Below, in pieces: positions 33,767 through 45,787 of a stretch of 64,000 nucleotides of DNA. This DNA comes from Branchiostoma belcheri (lineage: Eukaryota; Chordata; Leptocardii; Amphioxiformes; Branchiostomatidae): positions 1,103,976 to 1,167,975 of the forward strand of contig NW_017804376.1 in NCBI RefSeq assembly GCF_001625305.1. The letters run 5' to 3'. The translations under genes were made by a program, and so were the position numbers. A model generated the notes under the pieces. The model searched no databases and had not been told where the DNA came from. It saw only the letters and a list, made by a program, of their open reading frames with translations. Every line of letters starts with the position of its first letter. Positions within the stretch are counted from its first letter, which is position 1.

Positions 33767-35360
33767 ATGGCGGGTGAGTACAAAAAAATGTTTCCTTTGT
33801 CTCGTCTTTTTCTTTGTCCTTCCATTTTCCAATGCTAAAAGTTACAATTTTGTTCGTAGCAGAGACTTTAACTTTTATATGATCTTTATCGTCCTTGTTC
33901 ATAACAATAACTTTGCTAATATAGTGGCTATGTACTGGTATAAACATCAAGTCAAACAGAAGCTAGAAGTTCTGTCTGACGATGAGTTTTCCCTGGTTTT
34001 CAACTAATAACAGCGCTACAATTACAAGTTAGATATAGTATTGATAGGTTAGATATCATATTTTCTTTTCTTTAGATACAGAACTACAGTCTGGAGTTTC
34101 CAAAGCTGCTAAGAAGAACAAGAAAAGGAGAAACAACAAGAAACCGGCACAAAGCGAGGGCCGCGTGTCAGACTGGGGTGACAGCACACCACATGACGAC
34201 CCTCTGGAAACACTGAAAGAGAAACTGGCTGAAGCAAAGGCGAAACAGGACCATCCTCTAGCCTCCAAACTCAGACAACAGATATGGCTTCTACAGGACG
34301 ACGCAGCTGGTGTGAGGTAACTAAGCATGATTATACATGTGTATAAATCTTTCCCATAATTCTCAGTACATTTGTATTAGTATTAGTAGTAATAAGTACT
34401 AGTATCATACATGTAGAAGTCATTTAACTTAACGTTTACATCTGATACATGTAGAAAACATCCAACTATTAAGTTTTATTTTACTACAAGGTGTAGCAAG
34501 AGATTGTGTAGCACAGTCTTCTTTTTTTATTACCGAGTGTTTGTTTTCAAGAAACCATTTCTCTCTCTCTCTCTGACATAGTGGATAGCATTGCAAGCTA
34601 GTAAATCCATTCAACTTTAGACTTCATGACTCCAAAGCCTATTAGTATAATATGATATAACATGTAACATTAATACATCTAATTGTAATCCAACATCCAT
34701 TCCTGACAAGTCTCTACTTACCTTCCCAGGCCAGAACTAGACCCACAGATCCTTGCCTCTCTGGACACAAATCTGCCCAAGAAAGCGGAGAAGAAGGTTG
34801 AAGTAGAAGAAAAGCCAGTCTCGAGCTCGGCCGGTTCCTCGGTAGACAAGCAGCTGAAAACCCTCAGGAAAAAGTTACAACAGATCGAGAAACTGAAGCA
34901 AAGGAAGGCTGGTGGGGAGAAACTAGAAGCAAATCAGGTTTGTGCCTCTTTCTTCTTTCTGTAAATGCATTTATCTGAATTGATTGGTATTATTTGGCAG
35001 TAGGAGGCCAAAGGAAAAGGAAGTTTTAGATGCATTTTGAGCTCGGGGATGAAACAAGTGTGTACTCCCAGAACTAGTACTACATGTATATAAAATACTT
35101 GTGCCGATATATGTTTATATACGATGTTAAATTCATGTATTTTCAGTGTTATAATTTTGTGAGATGTCAGTGAGCTTGCAAAAACTTTAATGGTAATATA
35201 CCATTTCTGCATTTGCAACAACTGTGAAGTTATTGTAACAGTATTAAAATGGTGTCATGTTATTTTCCAGATGGCTAAAGTGGAGAAAGAACAAGAAGTC
35301 CGAGATGAGATAGAGGAGATTGAGCTCCTGATGAGGCAGGCAGCACTGGGACTGCTGTGA
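33767..35360 (+). CDS. Small protein with PYM/eIF2A-type C-terminal region
   Basis: Four exons (33767-33773, 34076-34316, 34730-34937, 35271-35360) give 181 residues; the first coding exon is only 7 nt. The N-terminus has a basic run (SKAAKKNKKRRNNKK) like the SK.AKKN.KRK patch of PYM1 and eIF2A. Residues about 48-75 (LKEKLAEAKAKQDHPLASKLRQQIWLL) look like a UVR-type helical hairpin. The C-terminus (DKQLKTLRKKLQQIEKLKQR..GEKLEANQ then EIEEIELL) closely resembles the conserved tail shared by PYM1 and eIF2A. PYM1's Mago-Y14-binding N-terminus and eIF2A's beta-propeller are both absent, so neither symbol is given. A translation-linked, ribosome-associated role is plausible by analogy but not shown. 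Confidence 0.75.
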
Positions 35361-35424
35361 TGGGGAGGCCTGGATAAAGCCCTTTCCTCACTAAGGACCT
35401 TTTACTACTAAGGACCTTTTTGTA

Positions 35425-35690
35425 CTAAGGCCCTTTTTCGACTAGGATAAAATTGTCCGTATCGACCCAAATAGAGTGCTTTTGGCGACCGGCTTTGATC
35501 TGGTCAACTTTATCTCAGCAATACCCAGCGAGATGGATTGTTTCTGAGCCATGCTAAGCCGAACTGAGCTGGATTGGGAGCGTTCACACCGGGGTAAAGT
35601 TGACAGGATCGAAGCCAGTCACCATTCCCCGCTGCCGCCAATCTATTCAGCTTGATCTGGACATTTTTATCCTAGTACAAAAAGGGCCTA
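35425..35690. mobile_element. MITE with ggccctttttcgactaggat-type inverted termini
   Basis: The left end ggccctttttcgactaggat and right end atcctagtacaaaaagggcc are inverted repeats about 25 bp long, including aaaattgt. The interior is rich in gatc/gctt palindromes. It is related to the element in ZRANB3 intron 20. Confidence 0.8.
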
Positions 35691-36803
35691 GTAGGATGCA
35701 ATAATAAATACCAAATGGTAACACCAGTGCCAAATCTGAGATACATTCCTCTGTTTGCCTGGAATAGATTGAAGTGAAATGACAATGCCTAACTCTACTC
35801 ACATTTTGTTGCATTACAATCGTACAAACTTATGGTGAGGAGGCACCTTCTGAATACTAAAGGCTGAATAGCGAAGGAAGTAGTGTAGTCCAAGCACCCA
35901 AATATCCAATAATACACTTGTGTATTTTTCTAATGCCCCCCTTTCAAATACATTAACCTCACTAATATTGAAGATAATATTCTTAAAGCCAACATTACAA
36001 ATATGCAAGTTTTAGATGTCAGCTTTAGTTTCTTTTGTAACTAAATGTTTCATAAATAGACTTGACAACTCAAGGACACAACAGCAAAAATAGGCAATAT
36101 CTTACTATTTTATTACAACTCAGTCATAGTCATACAGAGTGTGTATGCTTGGCCCTTTTGCCATGGGCAGGCCTCTGAATTCTTTGATATGTCTCAAAAA
36201 TTAACACTGTAACATCAAGTGTAAGCAGCAAAAGCAAGATACACCTGTACAAGTATATATCATTCCTTTTATACGTATCTTGTGCTTAGTTTATGATATG
36301 AGAATTATGATATGTGGCACTGAATATGATATGTAACACGTAAACTTTTTTCATTAAAAATATTTGGAGGTAACATAGTACTAGTATATAAAATCTCTGA
36401 GTCTGACTAGTACTATTATTAATCAAATATTTACAAACACTGATTCATTACAACTATAAAATTGCAGCATTTTTCTAACATTCCAGAAACTGGATGAAAT
36501 TTGAAGAACAAAACTACAAAGGACGTAATTTACACAACAGTTTCCATAGAAAAATAGACTAAGTATAGTCCTATTTGTAGTCACAACATTACTAAACATA
36601 TAAATGATATGTACACTTGTGCGGACTTCTTTCATTGATGAATGTTTTCCACAGCATCAACTTGTCCACTGGATATGTTCGTTATGACACAGGAAATGGC
36701 CACACGGGGGGAATTCAGGAAGCTGAGAATCACATGAGGGACCCTCCAGTACTTCCTGGTAGTCTGTGAAATATCTTATTTCTTGTTTGGTATAGGGTCT
36801 GTA

Positions 36804-36885
36804 TAGCCTGGGTACCATCAACTGTTGGCCAGTAGCAACTACAGGAACAGGTATAAACTAACCAGGATGGTACCCAGGCTTGGGT
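36804..36885. repeat. Small inverted-repeat element
   Basis: atagcctgggtaccatc and ggatggtacccaggct form a stem around about 50 bp. Single-arm relatives occur near 55003 (atagcctgggtgccatcc) and 52983. Confidence 0.6.
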
Positions 36886-36957
36886 CTGTGTGCCAGAAAG
36901 GTGATGAAGTACATGTAAGTACAGTAAATCTTTGCTGTTAGTAGTGTTGACAAGAAA

Positions 36958-39900
36958 TCAGTCGTCTTCGTAGAGTAGTTTTGAGATAGAAGCCGTGCTG
37001 GTCATGAAGACATTGTGACAATGTGGAGAGCAGGCCACAAACAGGAAGGGGAGTTTCCTGATGCCGAAGATCTTGGAGCAGGGCCTGATGAGGCGGATAC
37101 CTGGACCGTACAGGGGACCGTGGCAACAGTCACACACTCCGTCAGTACTGGGGAGGGGAAAGGGTGACATTTATTAACTAGAAAGTTAACATTAAGTATT
37201 GATAATCTTTCATCACAGTACAAAACACTGGTATGAACTAGCTTCAAAAGCAGTCTCAAGAATGCCATGGAAGCATTTATGTATACTCTGTGTTGGTAGT
37301 AATCATAGTAAAATGTACAATGCTGAACTTTATTCCAACACAAAGAGTATGCAAGGATTAAATTTTCAACGACCACTGTAGCCTTCATCAAGATAAGTAA
37401 TGACCAATCACTTGGCAAAGCTGGTGTGTTACACCGAAGGGTGGTTATACAGGCTATACCAATACAGATACTTCCGAACATCTAAAAAATGACCTTTACT
37501 TTTGACCTTGACCTTACAAAAACTCACCTGTCCAGGATGCTTTGTGCGGTAACGGGCAGGTTACGGTATCTGCGGTACAGGTCATCCTTCATAAGCACCA
37601 CCGAGCACATGTCAATCAAACGCTGTGAGCCAATCAGAACACCTCTTAGTAGGTAATTCATTATGAGTACCAAAACAGCAAATCATTTTACAAGTTGAGA
37701 GTTCACAAAAGTACATGTAAGCAGTAGTTGCTACCAGTAAACAACATTTTCAATCATTTTCTTCAATGCATGAAATGTTGATGTTATGCTGAAGGGTGGT
37801 TACACCAGCTATACAGATACAGAAGCTACGTAGTGTGTTATGTCAAATAGCAGTTATAACAGCTATGTAGATACAGATACAGAAGCTGGTGTGTTACACC
37901 AAAGGACAGTTATACTGGCTACACAGACACAGATACAGAAGTCATTGCAAACTCTGAACCCCAAATAATGACAACAGTTTCTACCTGAGGCATTTTCTCA
38001 GCATTTTCCTTCCACAGCAGAGGGTGCATGAAGTTGTTCTTGACCTTGAGATGCTTGAGACGGCGCAGTTTCAGGGCACCACAGGGCATGGCTGCCAACT
38101 GGTTACCCTCCAGGTTCAGGTCATACAGTTTCCTGCAAGAAAAATGGATCCAAACTTAACATTGCATATATTCATTTCTAGTTGTTATGTCAACCAAGGG
38201 CCTAGGAGAGTGAACTTTTGTTAGGATCTGTCTGTATGTTTCTGAAGGAAGTGAAGTCTGCCATCCCTGATTTTGTCCATGGATTGTAAGCGCCGCAAAG
38301 CATAAGGAGTAAGGGGGTGATAAAAACTGTCATATAAAGCCGATAGATCTATCTAGTATAGTATGGGCCCATTCACATGTGATCTGAGAGCAATACTTGA
38401 GATAGTCACATGCTTGTGTCCTGCAAAATTAAGCTGTCTTAGATAGAAAAGGCTGTCTAAGATCCTTATTGGCAGTTGGTTTTATCACAGCTTGCTTCAA
38501 AATTCTACAAATCAAAATTGTACCATAGCCTGCGATGAATATGACCGCAGCATAAAGCTCTGTAAACCCATACTTACTGCAGTCTCCTGACATCATTTGG
38601 TAGGAAGGAGATCCTGTTGTAGGACAGGTCCACATACTGGAGGTCTGTCAGGGTGTAGAAACTAGGAGAAAAAAACAGTAATTAAGCCTCAAAACTTTTG
38701 CCACACATTCACAACATAGCAAATACATGTATGTGTTTTCAATGTGTACTGTACTGCTGAATCATTTTTAACCGCATATTTAAACCCAAGAGCACAACAT
38801 CAGTGGCACGGCAGGATTTGAACCCAGGACCACTTGGTTCTGAGTCAAACACCGCCATTACGCCACATGACACCATCAATGAAAATACATACAGATGAAA
38901 TAAAGATGAGCAATTGTAAATACATACCTGAGAGGGAGGCTTGTCACCATGCAGTAGGACAGGACAAATGTTCGCAGCTTCCTCAACTTGTAAATACCTG
39001 GATGGATAACAAATGAGTGTTTTGAATCTTCTTGCAGTACTTTTAAATATGGTTTACTTACATGGCTGTATGCATCAGCAGTAACAATGGGGCAGTACAT
39101 ACAAGTCACTTGTGATTCAATTGTACCTGTAGATTAGTACATTTCTTCTGAAAACAGCAATCCTGCACAGATCAATTAGCTCATATCACTACCTTCTTTG
39201 GTGTTTTTCCCTTCTCTTTGGAAAGAAATAGGTGTATTCAACAGGACAATAGGTCACAGAAAAATCAATTTTTGTCACATCTCACCTTGTGGGATCTCAT
39301 TGATGGGGTTATTCCTCATCTTCAGTATCTCCAGATTCTTCAGGAGCAAAACTGCTGAGGGGAATGACTGGAGAGGAAAATACATGGACATTAGACAGAT
39401 ATTTTAATGGTGAGAATTTCAGATACACATACAGAAGGTCATAACTATCTTGCACACATGTACTTAAAATGCTAAATGTACAAGTGGCCAGGCTAGTGGA
39501 CACAAGATCGAATAGTCATGGGTTCCATTCCTTGCAGACATTGTGACCTTGGGAAAGACCCTTAACATGACTTTCCTCCCTCCACCCAGGTGTAAAACGG
39601 GTACCTGACTTCGGTAGGTAAGGTAAAAGGCAGTGGAAGGGGAGGGATGTGCTTTGCCTTCCATTACCGTGCCCTAGACACAGTGGATCAACAACCCACT
39701 GCCCCTACATCCTCAAAAAGGCTATGGGACTTTATCTTTACATAAAGTCTACTCACATGGAAGTCGTTGAAGGACAAGTTGAGGTAGACCAGTGTGTTGG
39801 TGATGGGTGCAATGTCCGGGAGTTGGTTGACAAAGTGGGCCTGAATGGGTACAAAACAAAAGACAGATCAGAATTATCATTCGGCTGTGTTTCATTTGCA

Positions 39901-42900
39901 TTAGATAAGCTGGAAATTGTTACATGTTCATACTTACTAAACCTCGTTGGATTGTTAAGTTGGTAATAAACTGAATAACAGTTACATTTAGAGTGAGTAG
40001 TAACTACTGTTATGATCTGCCAAAAAGCAACTGGATATGATTATGGAAACGGTCAGACATTTCAGGTAGCATCCACTACCTTTTGTCAGTGACACTAAGA
40101 GACTGCAGGAGAAATGCAGGTTTATGAACACAAACTATTGTTAGGATCCTACCTTGATGCTAAGAACATGTCCACCGTTGACAATAGCATCCAGCACTGC
40201 CAGCTCTGTAGGGGAGATGGTGTCATCCTCTCCCTGTGCCTCTGTACAGGCAAACACAATCACAGGAGTTGTCACATCATTTCAATTCACTAAATTTCAT
40301 TCTTCGTTTCATTTAAACTTTATTTAGCAAAACATACTGCCCCTTGGCATTTTTCAATGGGCCCTGCTAGGACAACAAGGGATCGTATTCAAGCTTCACA
40401 GACATCAGAATTTCAAAATCAAGCTATGCAACAACAGCAACAATGCAATTAAACATACCAAAAGGAGAGCCGCTCCTCCGACTGCCCATGAAGTACTTGT
40501 TTGTGACTGTGTTGAACAGAGCATCAGCCTCGGGGTACTCAGAAACCAACCTGAGGTAGAAAATGAAGAAAAGCATTACATGGAGTACAGAGTTACTACA
40601 TGTTCCATGTTCCTCAGATGAAACCAAAATTTCAAGAAACTTTCAGGAATGATAAAATAAGTACAAAGTATTACAAAACAGATTTAAAAAATACCAAAGT
40701 GCAGTCAACTGTCTTGCGTTAATGTTAATGTCACAGCACAACAATTTTGTACTGGTTAGAATATGTGTTAAGCATAAATTGTTAAATGTGACAGTAATGT
40801 GACTGAATATTCGTTTATCTATTAGTAAGTAACTTTTTTCTCATTAGCAACACTGCAGTCCACAGTTGTTAGGTGAATTCAAAAAGGTTATCAAAATACT
40901 CCACACTTGTGTTCCTGTACAAAAAGAATGGATTAGAATAGTGATAGGTGTTTTAAGACAAAGTGTATTTTCTCTGCAACCTGTGAAAGAAATAAACAAT
41001 AATTCATGATTCTATTGAAGAAGGATATTAGTTATAGAGGTAGCTTAGCTTAACAATATTTTTGTTAATATGGCTTTAATGTCTAGCTGACTGCTCCATA
41101 ATGAAGTCTCCTTCCCGGTTTCTGCACCTAATATGTAAAGTAAAATGTAAGATGTTATAACAGATATTGATTAGTTTCACTCAGTGATCTGGAAAAGTGA
41201 GATACAAGAAGTAATAGTACAAGGGGCATTACAAGGAATGTATGGCTTGTGAGGTCCAGTGTTAAACGTTAGTCTCAGCGCACACTGGTCACACCCTGCA
41301 CGACTTACTGCTGCCTAACTGCCTCTAACACCTCTTTTTCTCTTCTCGAGAGCCGTCCTGGCGTCTTTGGAGTTCCCTTAGCTGTTCCTGTCGCAGTGCC
41401 CCGTTTGCTGGGCTCTTCTGATATCTTTGGCGGGATTTTTTCTTCCACCGTTTCTGTCGTGACGGTTTCTTCCTCGAAAGTTGCAGTCATAGGCATGGAC
41501 ATCTCTGTTGGTGGGATGCTTGCCCTCTCACTTGCTATAGGGGGTAGCGTTGGGTACCCCTCTAGTAATAACCCCCTTGCAGGGTCCTTAACCTTCTCAG
41601 GATGGGAGGGTAGCAAGCCAGGGGCCGTTGATGGTAGGGGGACCGATTTGACTGTATCAGGGGGTCTGACAGGGGCTGTACTGGGCATCCTTGAGTACAG
41701 AGCCCTCTGTGCCACAAGTGCGGCAGTAGGAGGTGTGTTCAGCTGTGGCATGGAGGCCTGGGTGGTGGTGTACGGGGTTAGGTAGTCTGTAGGCTCTGCG
41801 GTAGGTGGTGCAGACAGCGGTAGGTCGGTGCTTCCAGCGGAGGTGGGGAGGGCCGTGCTTGGGGTGTCCGGGTGGTACAACATGAGCTCTGCCGTTCCGG
41901 GTGGCTCACTGGGAGTCGCGGCGTCGTGGAAGGGGGTGGGGGATGCCGTCGTAGGGGGTAAGGCTGTGCTGGGGTATCTGGAGAGCTGCTTGGACACGGG
42001 TGCAGTGGAGGGTGTGGATGGGGGTGCTGCGGTGGGGGGTGCTGTGAGGAACACCCCGCGACTGACGGTGTGGACAGGAAGGTTAATGTGAGTGACAATG
42101 GATATGTGATGACTTACTTAACCAACACTCACGACAATGACAAAAATACATGAACAACACAAGGACATTGTTAGCTGGAACAGTTTCTGAAGACATCTTT
42201 TCCTTACGATTCTGTATCATCACCACATACATGACACTGGTATCCTTAGAACATATAGTCTTACAGTACATTGTATTTCTATGACAACAGTACTTGCAAG
42301 TTTTCAGATGGTGTGTGGAGGGGGTCTCCTAAATGTAGTGTAATGCCATAACAACAGTAATTATGACAATAGTACCTATGACAAAAAAAATTACTAGTAT
42401 GACAACAATAACTATGACAACAGTAGCCATGACAACAGTAACCATGACAACAGTAACCATGACAACCGTACCTGTGAGTTTTCTGGTGCAGCAGAGGTCC
42501 TGAGCTGACCCGTGTCTCCAGCTCCTCCTCCTCATCTTCACTCTCCATCGTGGCTCTCAGCAGCTTCATGGAGTCACTGATGATGGCTGCCATTTCTGGT
42601 GTGGATCATGGACGCAAATCATTAATACAATCACATACCCAACATGCCCAACCCTGTCTAATCTCATTATCCTTTCAGGTAAACATTACATATTTAAATA
42701 TCGCCAGAAAAGGTTAGACTTACAAGGTTTCATTTCTTACATTTCTTACTTTCAAAAATTGGAATACATAATTGCAAAAAGACAAGATAAGATTCAGAAA
42801 CATATTGGGAAGTGGGGTAAACTTTATAGTGTCCTTTCAGCTTAGTTTCTTTAATAGTTTGTGATTTCTAGGGTTCCTCATCACTTATATTATTTTCTTT

Positions 42901-45150
42901 TAATGATCATACACCATTGTCTCCTGATTTTGTGTTTTACTTTTGTGGTTTACACATGTGTTTCTTTATTTTGTATACATGCCATACTTTCTGTCCAATA
43001 TATATGTGAAAATATCAATAAAAAGAAGGAGTTAAAAAAAAAAAATACAATCACATACTAATGTTTTGTGTACAAGAGCCTTAGCCTTGTTGTGTATTCT
43101 TGTTTCAGCAATTCACAATTTTCATCCAACACTGAGAAACAGATGTTAGTTTCATCATCATATGCCTTTTCTCCATCACAATTTTTTGCCATTTATATGT
43201 ACTACCCCGGTATGATATGAAAGAAGTTTACAACATAGATAAAGATAGTCTGATATACAATGATCTCTGTGTTCAGTCATTTGTTCCTTGCTGAACACTT
43301 TGTTTTCACAATGAAGGCAATTTTTGGGGAGCCAAACTTTGTTTTCTATGCAGGCTCTGGTGCCCACAGGATGTCATCAACATATTATTTAAAATCAAGT
43401 CAGTATGACCTTTAGCCTAGATACTCACCAATCATGAGCTGTCTCTGTGGGATTCTGTGTTTGAACTCAGGCACTCCAACATCCTCCCCACGGACCTCTG
43501 TAGTGTTGACTTCCTCCTGTCTCGGTGAAAACTCTTCACTTAACATCTTAATCATCTTATTATAGTTCTGTTTCGACAACGCTGCTCTCTGCAGCTCTCT
43601 CCTGGGCATTGTTGGCACCTGAGACATGTCCACATGAAAGTCATCTAGGGTAAAATCCGGCGGCTTCTTCTCCAAGATGTTTTCTTCTCGGAATAAGTCC
43701 TTCAGCGAGACGGGAGGGGGTCTTCTGGGTGACCGGTGGGGGAAGAAGTCTGGCCCGCGTGGCTTGTACGGCAGGAGGAGGCTCTGTTTCAGCAGGAACC
43801 CTGACGTGTCGCTGCGCTGCTTCTCCGCCTTCTGTGCCACCATGAACTTACTGTCAATGGTGGGTACCTGTTACATGAAGTAAGAGTTAGTACTAGTAGC
43901 ACCCCTCTGCTCTTTGTATTAGTATAGGCCATGAATATTAAGAAGCAAGGCTCCAAGAGACTCCCCCCTTTCCCATCTGGCCGGGGCTGAGCACACTCGC
44001 TATACAGGATAATACTAATAGTATATACAATAAACAACACCATATAGAAAAAAGCAGCTGTGAAATGCAGTGAATTTGTATCTGTATAGCCGGTATAACT
44101 GCCCTTTGGTGTAACACACCAGCTTCACAGGCACGCGGCTCGGCGGCAGCTGGCTACATTACACCAAATGACTAATGTTACACCTATAACCCTTGAACAT
44201 CTTACTCTAATGAACATTGTTTAAAGCTATCTAATGATGTCTATATATATCTGTCTGGTTGTCCTGACCAAAGAACATACAACGTAACATTACCGGGGAC
44301 TGGAGGCCATCCCGTGGTGCCTCGAGCTGAGACAGCTGCATGCCGGACGCCAGGCTGGGCACCACGCTGGGTAGGCTGGGGACGGGGGACAGGCGCAGGG
44401 GGTGGGGAGGGGTGTGCACACGGTAGATGTCAGGGCTGGGGCTGGGTGAGATCATCGGCACCTAAAACATGAGGGATAAGGTAAGTTCTACTATAACAAT
44501 TTCTTTAACCTTCTCCCTGCTAAGATTGCTGAGAAGTAAGATAGCCATTTGGCTAAGATAGATTTTCTTTTACAGAGAACAAGGACATTATACTATGTGT
44601 ATAATGTCCTTGCAGAGAACAATGTCAAAGTGTTACCAAGTAAAGCAGGGATGAAATTTGTAACATGAAGTACATCTTAACAGGAAAATGGCAATGACAC
44701 TGGTTAAGGATAAACTTGTTAATTACAACGAATTACAAGGAATAAATACAAGGAATTTGGGAAATGTAATTAGCTTTAAACCTTTTAAATTCTATTAGTA
44801 TTTCTTTGAATGTTTTATATAAATATGCTGAGCAGATTTCCCAAATCACCAACAATTTTGAAGACACCGGTGATGTTCAGTTTCTTCTGTTAATTTACCA
44901 GTATACCTCTGAATCTGATATCAATAGCTGTGGGACCAACAAATTATATTCTGATAAGGTTATACATGTATAAGCTTAAACTATAAGATCAGATAACATA
45001 GTCTTCTTCTTCTTCCCTTGATGCCCACAATCGAGGCGTCGATTATTCTGGCATTTCAGGTCAGAGGTAGAGTCTGATAGGATTATTACTTACCGATGGC
45101 TGTTGCCGCTCCTTGGGTGGGAGCGGCCTCCTTAGCAGAGTTCCCGGCAT
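36958..45150 (-). CDS. Leucine-rich repeat protein, LRRC63-like
   Basis: Fourteen coding exons on the minus strand (45150-45094, 44461-44294, 43867-43429, 42595-42472, 42061-41309, 40550-40459, 40241-40153, 39840-39757, 39367-39286, 38997-38928, 38661-38578, 38132-37985, 37622-37528, 37147-36958) join in frame to 824 residues. The N-terminus MPGTLLRRPLPPKE recalls the LLRRPLPPK of mammalian LRRC63 (from memory). Residues 76-221 are basic/proline-rich and 222-262 acidic (EDEEEELE). Residues 263-514 are a low-complexity Ser/Thr/Pro region (STAP repeats). Residues 575-730 hold five or six short LRRs (LKNLEILKMRNNPINEIP, LQYVDLSYNRISFLP, LYDLNLEGNQL). The C-terminus (CDCCHGPLYGPG...CSPHC) is a four-Cys module. 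It is probably intracellular. The function is unknown. The ATG lies in exon 2; exon 1 is noncoding. Confidence 0.8.
37418..37475 (+). repeat. LINE 3'-tail copy in an LRRC63-like intron
   Basis: gctggtgtgttacaccgaag is followed by ggtggttatacaggctatac and caatacagatac. It is antisense to the host gene. Confidence 0.6.
37780..37945 (+). repeat. Three tandem LINE 3'-tail units
   Basis: Three successive copies of gtgttacacc.aagg..ggttatac.ggct plus an atacagatacagaag tail, about 55 bp each, in an intron of the LRRC63-like gene. Confidence 0.7.
38795..38880 (-). mobile_element. tRNA-derived SINE fragment
   Basis: On the minus strand: gtcatgtggcgtaatggcgg, then tgactcagaacc (anticodon-arm-like) and a B-box gggttcaaatcc. 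It is degenerate and intronic. Confidence 0.55.
39480..39725 (+). mobile_element. tRNA-derived SINE with long body
   Basis: An A-box-like agtggccaggctagtgg and a B-box-like gggttccattcc are followed by the SINE body (accttgggaaagacccttaa catgactttcc). This ccttgggaaag motif is shared with the SINEs at 52323, 54741 and 60370. Intronic, antisense to the LRRC63-like gene. Confidence 0.6.
42341..42470 (-). repeat. 12-bp tandem repeat abutting a splice donor
   Basis: The unit atgacaacagta is repeated about ten times with decay toward 42341. The last unit (atgacaaccgtac) overlaps the splice donor of the LRRC63-like fourth coding exon at 42471. Confidence 0.85.
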
Positions 45151-45426
45151 TGCTTATGTTATTTTCTTGGCTGTCATAAAATCTGAAAACAGCAAAGTAT
45201 TGGTTACGAAAATGGCAAGATCTAGATGTTTCGCATGGCAACAACTCGAAGTTAAACTTTTTACAAAACCCCGAATTCAATCGCAAATAAAAAGGGATCG
45301 GTACACCGTGTTTCGCACCAGCTTCTTGTACGCTTACTTTTATATATCATGTATTCTATGAAAAAGTTGTTAGTCTCATCACGTATGATTTTGGGGAGAA
45401 AATTGAGGAGAAACACGACAACTTAC

Positions 45427-45480
45427 CAAAATGTTCTTCTCCAGTCAGCCATTTTGTATTGTTTTGGCAACTACAGATTA
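45427..45480 (-). other. 5' noncoding exon of the LRRC63-like gene with a short uORF
   Basis: A donor gtaagt (45426-45421, minus strand) follows an ATG at 45452. Spliced to the acceptor at about 45182 (ttttcag|a), this ATG reads MADWRRTF and then TGA across the junction. It is therefore an upstream ORF of eight codons and not the protein start. Confidence 0.55.
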
Positions 45481-45787
45481 CCCACAATGCTCATCGAGCC
45501 GTTGCCTCGTTGTGGCATTCAAGACAAGACCCCTCACCCTTCCAAAATTTGAACATTGTCATTTATTACTCTACAAAAGTTTGTCTATATTTTGTCATTT
45601 TTATATACTTAATTCTAAATACTTAAATTCATATTAGCATATTTTTATTATCAAAATCAGTATTTACTGAATTTAAGGAGATGACAATGAAATGTTATAA
45701 CTTTCTTTTCTTGCTGACTATATGAGTATGTATGTTTTCTGTAGTGTATGGGGCCTTGTCACCTTCATCTCGATCGTTCCAGCAAAA
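45453..45787. promoter_or_regulatory. Shared divergent promoter region (LRRC63-like / UQCRB)
   Basis: About 335 bp separate the first exon of the minus-strand LRRC63-like gene from the UQCRB start codon, with no coding sequence between. The LRRC63-side half contains caactacagattacccacaa tgc, and the rest is AT-rich. No TATA box is evident on the LRRC63 side. Confidence 0.45.

Larger units (their letters stand above)
35361..36957. other. Convergent intergenic region with a MITE
   Basis: It contains the 3' UTR of the PYM/eIF2A-like gene (AATAAA 35703-35708). Degenerate ctaaggacctttt repeats lie at 35392-35430. The MITE at 35425-35690 and a small hairpin at 36804-36885 (agcctgggtaccatc / gatggtacccaggct) follow. 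No gene is seen. Confidence 0.5.

Noticed and set aside
45427-45452. ATG in the first LRRC63-like exon as the protein start.
   Set aside because: After splicing it reaches TGA at the junction; the ATG at 45150 keeps frame through all 14 exons and gives LLRRPLPPK.
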